In this document: in pieces, positions 60,056 to 64,000 of the stretch
Layout of the letters: the number at the start of each line of letters is the position of its first letter
How positions within the stretch are numbered: the stretch's first letter is position 1
From: Allobrachymonas chironomi DSM 19884
GTDB taxonomy: Bacteria; Pseudomonadota; Gammaproteobacteria; Burkholderiales; Burkholderiaceae_C
DNA length: 64,000 nucleotides
Assembly: GCF_000374625.1 (NCBI RefSeq)
Contig: NZ_KB894765.1
Coordinates: 310,001-374,000, forward strand
Reading direction: 5' to 3'
Made by a program: the position numbers and the translations under genes
Notes under the pieces: model-generated
Seen by the model: only the letters and a program-made list of their open reading frames with translations
Databases searched by the model: none
Told to the model about the DNA's origin: nothing

Positions 60056-61155
60056 TGCAGCCGCCCCGCCTTGATCCGCTGCCGCCCGGCCTGGTCTCGC
60101 TCGATGATCACCAGCGCCATGCGGCACAACTGCTGGATGCCGACCGGCTGGCCTTCTTTGCCGGAGCCGCCGCCGATGGCCTGACCGATGCCGCGAATCG
60201 CCAGGCCTGGTCTGCCCTGCAACTGGCACCGCGTGTGCTGCAGCACATGCAGGACAGCCACACACGCACACGGCTGCTGGGCCGGACCCTGGACTGGCCG
60301 CTACTGCTGGCTCCGGTGGCGCACCAGCGGCTGGCCCATCCCGATGGCGAAATCGGCACCGCCTTTGCCGCCCAGGCCAGCCAGACCGGCATGGTGCTGA
60401 GCACGCTGTCGAACACGCCGGTGGAACAGGTGGCGGCGATTCTGCAGCACGAACCGGCGCTGGCCCCGCCGCTCTGGTTCCAGCTCTACCTCCAGCCCGA
60501 TTGCGCTGCCACGCTGGCATTGCTGCGCCGCGCCGAAGCCGCCGGCTGCCAGGCGCTGGTGCTGACAGTGGATGCCCCGGTACAGGGGATTCGCGATGCC
60601 GAACGGCGTCATCCGCTGCAACTGCCGCCGGAAATCCACCCGGCCCATCTGCCGCCGTCCGTGCACCAACCCGGCCCCGGCCTGTGCCAGGGCCTGGCCG
60701 CCAGCGCACCGGGCTGGGACGATGTGCGCTGGCTGCTGGAACAGACCACACTGCCGCTGCTGCTCAAGGGCATCACGCACCCGGACGATGCGCGTCAGGC
60801 GCAGGCACTCGGGGTGGCCGGCCTCATCGTCAGCAACCATGGCGGCCGCACGCTGGACAGCATGCCGGCCAGCGCCACACTGCTGCCGCGCGTTCGCCAG
60901 GCCGTTGGCAACGATTACCCCGTGCTGGTCGATGGCGGTATCCGCCGCGGCACCGACCTGTTCAAGGCCTTGGCACTGGGAGCCGATGCCGCCCTGCTCG
61001 GACGGCCACAGGTGTTTGGCCTGGCCAATGCCGGTGCCCGCGGTGTTGCCCACGTGCTGCGCCTGCTGCGCGATGAATTCGAGGCCGCCATGCTGCTTTG
61101 CGGCTGTGCGCGGATCGCGCAGATCGATGCCTCCCGCCTCTTTATCAATCGATAA
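60055..61155 (+). CDS. FMN-dependent alpha-hydroxy-acid oxidase/dehydrogenase-like protein
   Basis: The 366-residue protein belongs to the lactate/glycolate oxidase family. FMN and catalytic residues visible are Lys238 (LLLKGI), His262 and Arg265 (SNHGGR), Tyr145 (FQLYL) and the phosphate loop DGGIRRGTD. The N-terminal YY..GA motif, whose tyrosine binds the substrate carboxylate in glycolate oxidase, reads FFAGAAAD (34-41). Activity on simple hydroxy acids may be altered. It is translationally coupled to piuC, so it belongs to the iron-responsive unit. Confidence 0.88.
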   Translation: MQPPRLDPLPPGLVSLDDHQRHAAQLLDADRLAFFAGAAADGLTDAANRQAWSALQLAPRVLQHMQDSHTRTRLLGRTLDWPLLLAPVAHQRLAHPDGEIGTAFAAQASQTGMVLSTLSNTPVEQVAAILQHEPALAPPLWFQLYLQPDCAATLALLRRAEAAGCQALVLTVDAPVQGIRDAERRHPLQLPPEIHPAHLPPSVHQPGPGLCQGLAASAPGWDDVRWLLEQTTLPLLLKGITHPDDARQAQALGVAGLIVSNHGGRTLDSMPASATLLPRVRQAVGNDYPVLVDGGIRRGTDLFKALALGADAALLGRPQVFGLANAGARGVAHVLRLLRDEFEAAMLLCGCARIAQIDASRLFINR

Positions 61156-61172
61156 TGATTTTCATTTATAAT
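61151..61172 (+). promoter_or_regulatory. Fur box with overlapping -10 element upstream of tonB
   Basis: GATAATGATTTTCATTTAT (61151-61169) matches 14 of 19 Fur-box positions and overlaps a perfect TATAAT at 61167-61172. It begins in the last codons of the hydroxy-acid oxidase gene and should control tonB-exbB-exbD-hemP. Confidence 0.9.
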
Positions 61173-61204
61173 TCTTCATCACAAACGAAATGAGACTTGT
61201 TTCT

Positions 61205-61273
61205 ATGATCTGGAGTCTGATCCTGTCGCTTGCCGTGGTGGCCCAGTGCGCCTGGCTGGTAACACAGCGCTGA
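61205..61273 (+). CDS. Micro-ORF upstream of tonB (22 residues, hydrophobic)
   Basis: ATG at 61205 opens a 22-codon frame, MIWSLILSLAVVAQCAWLVT plus QR, almost entirely hydrophobic. A further in-frame ATG at 61190 would make it 27 residues. It is the first possible product of the Fur-controlled transcript and ends 16 bases before tonB. No strong ribosome site is visible. It could be a real small membrane peptide or a leader that couples translation to tonB. There is no homology evidence. Confidence 0.4.
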   Translation: MIWSLILSLAVVAQCAWLVTQR

Positions 61274-61289
61274 ACCGCCATCCTGCCCC

Positions 61290-62063
61290 ATGAGCACCCT
61301 GACCCTGTCTTCCCCCCGCATCACGCCGGCCTGGCGCGACGCCGGCATCATCGCTGCTGTCCTGCTCGGCCATGTCGCCCTGCTCGCCAGCCTGAACGCC
61401 ACGCGCCCGCAGCCGGTGCAAGCGCCACAGCCACTGACCGTGCAGCTGCTGACGCCGACGCCGATGCAGGCTGCTCCGCAACCGGCAGCAGCTGCCGCGC
61501 CACCAGCGGCCACACCCGCGGCCATCCGGCCACTGCCCCGACCGGAGCCCCGCCCCGCCGCCCGGCCAAAGCCGCAAGCCCAACCCACTCCCAGCCCGAC
61601 ACCGATCAGCAGGCAGCCGACACCGGATCCGCTGCCGCGCAAAGCCACAGCGGCAACGCCTGCGCCAACGCAGCCCGGCCAGAGCACTGCTACCGGAAGC
61701 GCCACGCCAACCACCTCCGGCAACACCTCCAGCCAAAGCGCCGCCAACAGCAACAGCCAGAGCACGACCCCGGCCGAAGTCGTGCTGCCCAACACCCGCG
61801 CCAGCTATCTGCAGAACCCCAAGCCACCCTACCCGCCCGCCAGCAAACGCAACGGCGACACCGGCACCGTCCTGCTGCGCGTCATGGTCGATGCCAAGGG
61901 CAACGCCCAGGACGTGACGCTGCGCAAGTCCAGCGGCTATCCGGAGCTGGACCAATCGGCGCTGGACACCGTGCGCCGCTGGCGATTCGTACCCGGCAAG
62001 CGCAACGGCGAAGCCACTGCCATGTCGGTCACCGTGCCGATTGCCTTCCATCTCAAGAGCTGA
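61290..62063 (+). CDS. tonB: Energy transducer TonB
   Basis: TonB carries proton-motive energy to outer-membrane receptors. The 257-residue protein has a basic N-terminus and one membrane helix (about 17-34, IIAAVLLGHVALLASLNA). A long Pro/Ala/Gln/Thr-rich periplasmic spacer follows (about 40-165). The C-terminal domain begins YPPASKRNGDTGTVLLRVMVD and has GYPELDQSALDTVRRWRF. It is first of tonB-exbB-exbD-hemP in a Fur-regulated unit and would serve the two receptors of this region. Confidence 0.95.
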   Translation: MSTLTLSSPRITPAWRDAGIIAAVLLGHVALLASLNATRPQPVQAPQPLTVQLLTPTPMQAAPQPAAAAAPPAATPAAIRPLPRPEPRPAARPKPQAQPTPSPTPISRQPTPDPLPRKATAATPAPTQPGQSTATGSATPTTSGNTSSQSAANSNSQSTTPAEVVLPNTRASYLQNPKPPYPPASKRNGDTGTVLLRVMVDAKGNAQDVTLRKSSGYPELDQSALDTVRRWRFVPGKRNGEATAMSVTVPIAFHLKS

Positions 62064-62082
62064 TTTCCCTCTTCTCCCTGTT

Positions 62083-62102
62083 CCCTCTCCCTCTCCCTCT
62101 CC
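62083..62102 (+). repeat. Short tandem hexamer repeat (CCCTCT x 3)
   Basis: Three exact CCCTCT units lie within a pyrimidine-only tract between tonB and exbB. Slippage would change the spacing just before the exbB ribosome site (aaagg). Confidence 0.85.
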
Positions 62103-62117
62103 AAAGGTTGTTCCATC

Positions 62118-62819
62118 ATGTCGATTCCCTCTAGTTCTTCCATGAACCTGGCCCTGCTCTGGACGCAAGGCGACTGGGTTACCCGTACCACCGCGCTGGT
62201 GCTGCTGCTGATGTCGGTGGCCACCTGGGCCGTGATCCTGATCAAGAGCTGGGACCTGTGGCGGCACAAGCGCCTGGCCAGCCGCACCGACCAGTTCTGG
62301 CACAGCGCCAGCCTGGCCGAAGGCCTGGACCAGCTCGGCCATGCCGATAGCCCGTTCCGTCAGCTGGCGGTGCAGGGCAAGGAAGCCAAGAAGCACCACG
62401 AGCAGAGCGACAACGAGCTGCACAGCAGCCTCGGCATCAGCGACTGGATCCACATGAACCTGCGCAGCAGCCTCGACGGCAGCCAGGCGCGACTGCAGTC
62501 CGGTCTGGCCATCCTCGCCTCCATCGGCTCCACCGCACCGTTTGTCGGCCTGTTTGGCACCGTCTGGGGCATCTACCACGCCCTGATGGGCATCAGCAGC
62601 GCCGGCTCGGCCTCGATCGACAAGGTGGCCGGCCCGATCGGCGAAGCCCTGGTGATGACAGCGCTGGGCCTGGCGGTGGCGATTCCGGCCGTGCTGGGCT
62701 ACAACTTCCTGCTGCGCGGCAACAAGCGCGTCAACCAGCGCATGCAGCGCTTTGCCCATGACCTGCACGCCTGGCTGGTGACCGGTTCGCGCGTGCAGCC
62801 TGCCAGCGCCGGTCGCTGA
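62118..62819 (+). CDS. exbB: ExbB proton-channel protein
   Basis: The 233-residue protein has three membrane helices (about 29-48, 135-160 and 175-195) and the MotA/TolQ/ExbB domain with GLAILASIGSTAPFVGLFGTVWGIYHALMGI-type helix and IGEALVMTALGLAVAIPAV. ExbB forms the pentameric stator that with ExbD drives TonB. The 54-base gap to tonB holds a pyrimidine repeat; exbD follows after 23 bases. Confidence 0.95.
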   Translation: MSIPSSSSMNLALLWTQGDWVTRTTALVLLLMSVATWAVILIKSWDLWRHKRLASRTDQFWHSASLAEGLDQLGHADSPFRQLAVQGKEAKKHHEQSDNELHSSLGISDWIHMNLRSSLDGSQARLQSGLAILASIGSTAPFVGLFGTVWGIYHALMGISSAGSASIDKVAGPIGEALVMTALGLAVAIPAVLGYNFLLRGNKRVNQRMQRFAHDLHAWLVTGSRVQPASAGR

Positions 62820-62842
62820 ACCGCACGACAAGGAGTCTTCCC

Positions 62843-63256
62843 ATGGCTTTCCCCACTTTCGAGCAGGATGACAGCGACGTGATGAGCGAGATCAACATGA
62901 CGCCGCTGGTCGACGTGATGCTGGTCCTGCTGATCGTCTTCATCATCACCGTGCCGGTGCTGAACCACGCGGTGCCCCTCTCCCTGCCACAAGCCAGCAG
63001 CGAACCCGAAGTACGCCAGCCCGATGCGATCCAGCTCGGTATTGACGCCCAGGGCGCACTGTTCTGGAACGGCCAGGCGCTGCCCGCCAGCGCCCTGCAG
63101 CCGCGCCTGCAGGCCGCCGCCGCACAACAGCCGCAACCACAGCTGCAATTGCAGGCCGACCGCAGCGTGCGCTACGAAGCCGTGGCACGCACCCTGGCCG
63201 CCGCACAGCAGGCCGGCCTGCGCCAGGTCGGCTTCGTCACGGAGCCGCAGCGATGA
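62843..63256 (+). CDS. exbD: ExbD proton-channel protein
   Basis: The 137-residue protein has a short cytoplasmic start with SEINMTPLVDVMLVLLIVF, whose membrane helix holds the essential proton-carrying Asp24. A periplasmic domain rich in Gln follows. It has the family's standard ExbD/TolR form. Its stop overlaps hemP (ATGA). Confidence 0.96.
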   Translation: MAFPTFEQDDSDVMSEINMTPLVDVMLVLLIVFIITVPVLNHAVPLSLPQASSEPEVRQPDAIQLGIDAQGALFWNGQALPASALQPRLQAAAAQQPQPQLQLQADRSVRYEAVARTLAAAQQAGLRQVGFVTEPQR

Positions 63257-63459
63257 TGCCGGAGCATGCCCGATCGCCCGATGCCGCGCCCCCCCCTGCA
63301 ACGGCATCGGACCAGCCGGCCACACACCGCCAGCCCGGGCCGCCGGCCATCCCGAGCGAGCAGCTGATGCGCGGCCAGCGCAGCATCACCATCGTGCACC
63401 GGGGCGTGACCTACCAGCTGCAGGCCACGCGCCAGGGCAAGCTGATCCTGACCAAGTAG
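63253..63459 (+). CDS. hemP: Hemin uptake protein HemP
   Basis: The 68-residue protein has a C-terminal HemP core, IPSEQLMRGQRSITIVHRG followed by TYQLQATRQGKLILTK, that matches the family closely. A Pro/Ala-rich N-terminal extension of about 34 residues is longer than usual. HemP is needed for heme uptake gene expression in some Burkholderia. It is coupled to exbD and lies upstream of the probable heme receptor, which supports heme use. Confidence 0.9.
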   Translation: MMPEHARSPDAAPPPATASDQPATHRQPGPPAIPSEQLMRGQRSITIVHRGVTYQLQATRQGKLILTK

Positions 63460-63537
63460 GCGCTTACCTTCGCTCACCATTCGCTACAGGTACAGCGCAC
63501 CGGCTTGCGTTACCCTTGTACCCAAGGAGTATTACGC

Positions 63538-63789
63538 ATGATTCACACCTCTTCTTCCCGATTCCGTACCGTGGCAGCGGCCGTCCTGGCCGTCAGTTCC
63601 ATCTCGCTGCTGGGTGCCTGCGCCGGCGTGCGCTCGACCAACACCTCCGGTGTCAGCAACAACGGGGTACAGGCCTATGGCCTGGCCGATATCAGTGTCG
63701 GCAAAACCAGTTCCAGCGGCTACAGCCGCAGCGGCCTGTCCAGCCACCAGTCGCACATCGGCATCGGCGGCTCGGTGCCGCTGAACTGA
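63538..63789 (+). CDS. Small predicted lipoprotein
   Basis: The 83-residue protein starts at the ATG after aaggagt (a strong ribosome site). A signal peptide with lipobox LLGAC places the lipidated cysteine at residue 28. The mature part is short, Ser/Gly/Asn-rich (TSGVSNNGVQAYGLADISVGK, SHIGIGGSVPLN), with no known domain. It lies between hemP and the next receptor gene, but no link to heme is visible in the sequence. Confidence 0.82.
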   Translation: MIHTSSSRFRTVAAAVLAVSSISLLGACAGVRSTNTSGVSNNGVQAYGLADISVGKTSSSGYSRSGLSSHQSHIGIGGSVPLN

Positions 63790-63829
63790 CAGATACATTT
63801 GCGCAGCGGCAGAAGTCGACATACTTGTT

Positions 63830-63848
63830 TACAATGATTCGCATCTTG
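63830..63848 (+). promoter_or_regulatory. Possible iron-responsive promoter of the last gene
   Basis: TACAAT (63830-63835) runs into a sequence, TGATTCGCAT, that resembles half a Fur box; 11 of 19 positions agree. No good -35 element is present, so an ECF-sigma promoter is an alternative. Low confidence. Confidence 0.35.
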
Positions 63849-63884
63849 CCTTGAACTGCAAGCTTTGGCCCACATCTCAATCAA

Positions 63885-63918
63885 GGTGGTGGGGCACAAA
63901 GACCACCAGACTTTTTTT
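63885..63918 (+). terminator. Terminator-like hairpin in the leader of the last gene
   Basis: GGTGGT (63885-63890) can pair with ACCACC (63902-63907), followed four bases later by seven T. It lies 22 bases before the start of the next gene and after its putative promoter, so it may act as an attenuator rather than an end-of-gene terminator. Confidence 0.5.
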
Positions 63919-63939
63919 CACTACAGGAGCTCACCGCCC

Positions 63940-64000
63940 ATGAACGACCGATTGCACTCCCCCAGCTGGGGCCGCGCTTCGATCACCCCCGTACAGCGCA
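63940..64000 (+). CDS. Start of a gene, probably a TonB-dependent heme receptor (cut by window edge)
   Basis: ATG at 63940 with caggagc upstream opens a frame MNDRLHSPSWGRASITPVQR that runs off the window. A long basic start before a signal peptide is common in TonB-dependent receptors. The position after hemP and tonB-exbBD suggests a heme receptor such as BhuR/HmuR. Only 20 residues are visible, so the product is inferred from context. Confidence 0.5.
   Translation, partial: MNDRLHSPSWGRASITPVQR

Overview
The window is about 64 kb of dense, GC-rich chromosomal DNA whose gene content and order fit a betaproteobacterium of the Burkholderiales, probably close to the Alcaligenaceae (Bordetella-like). 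Evidence for this placement is rplU-rpmA-obg-proB, divergent proS/rppH, hemC-hemD-hemX-hemY, rluC/rne with the HAD and Rieske genes, phaR, dapA-bamC and piuC-tonB-exbBD-hemP. The placement is inferred from gene content; no 16S gene is present. I found no tRNA, rRNA, insertion sequence, prophage or CRISPR array. Almost everything is core or conserved accessory genome.

Layout. 1-8.1 kb, all minus strand: a copper P-type ATPase cut by the window edge, a crotonase-fold protein, lgt, a DUF937-OmpA fusion, the S49 peptidase sppA, a Rieske protein, a HAD phosphatase and rluC. 8.1-11.7 kb: rne behind a leader of about 600 bases. 11.8-16.2 kb: tetrapyrrole genes hemC-hemD-hemX-hemY (minus). 16.3-25 kb: argH, a small membrane protein, a lytic transglycosylase, proS, rppH, a CNP1-like protein, then rplU-rpmA-obg-proB (minus). 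25.1-29.3 kb (plus): ispB, a PHP phosphoesterase, a Sua5/YciO protein, an M50 protease and an orphan NarL-type response regulator. 29.3-32 kb: rimO, phaR and a pyridoxamine-oxidase-fold protein.

32-37.5 kb (minus) is a LapBCE-type type I secretion machine (C39-like ABC transporter, HlyD adaptor, TolC-like outer-membrane protein) with no substrate gene in view. 37.6-42.8 kb is the nitrogen-control block: glnA, a secreted DUF4124-like protein, ntrB and ntrC. It has a textbook sigma-54 promoter, two NtrC enhancer sites upstream of glnA and a third NtrC site between ntrB and ntrC. 42.8-50.8 kb (minus) holds a molybdopterin-binding-fold protein, an EI24 membrane protein, an RsuA-family pseudouridine synthase, and parC and parE with a lytic transglycosylase between them. 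51-56.8 kb (plus): an MFS transporter, a 48-residue membrane peptide, dapA, bamC, a metallo-beta-lactamase-fold protein and a class-3 aldehyde dehydrogenase.

56.9-64 kb (plus) is an iron/heme uptake region with Fur-box-like operators: a catecholate-type TonB-dependent receptor, the PiuC dioxygenase, an FMN alpha-hydroxy-acid oxidase-like protein, a micro-ORF, tonB-exbB-exbD, hemP, a small lipoprotein and the first codons of a further gene, probably a heme receptor. The most distinctive signals are the glnA/ntrC regulatory sites with a 20-bp perfect palindrome on the sigma-54 promoter, the micro-ORF and atypical FMN enzyme in the iron cluster, and a terminator-like hairpin in the leader of the last gene. 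I did not find a convincing wholly new multi-gene system.
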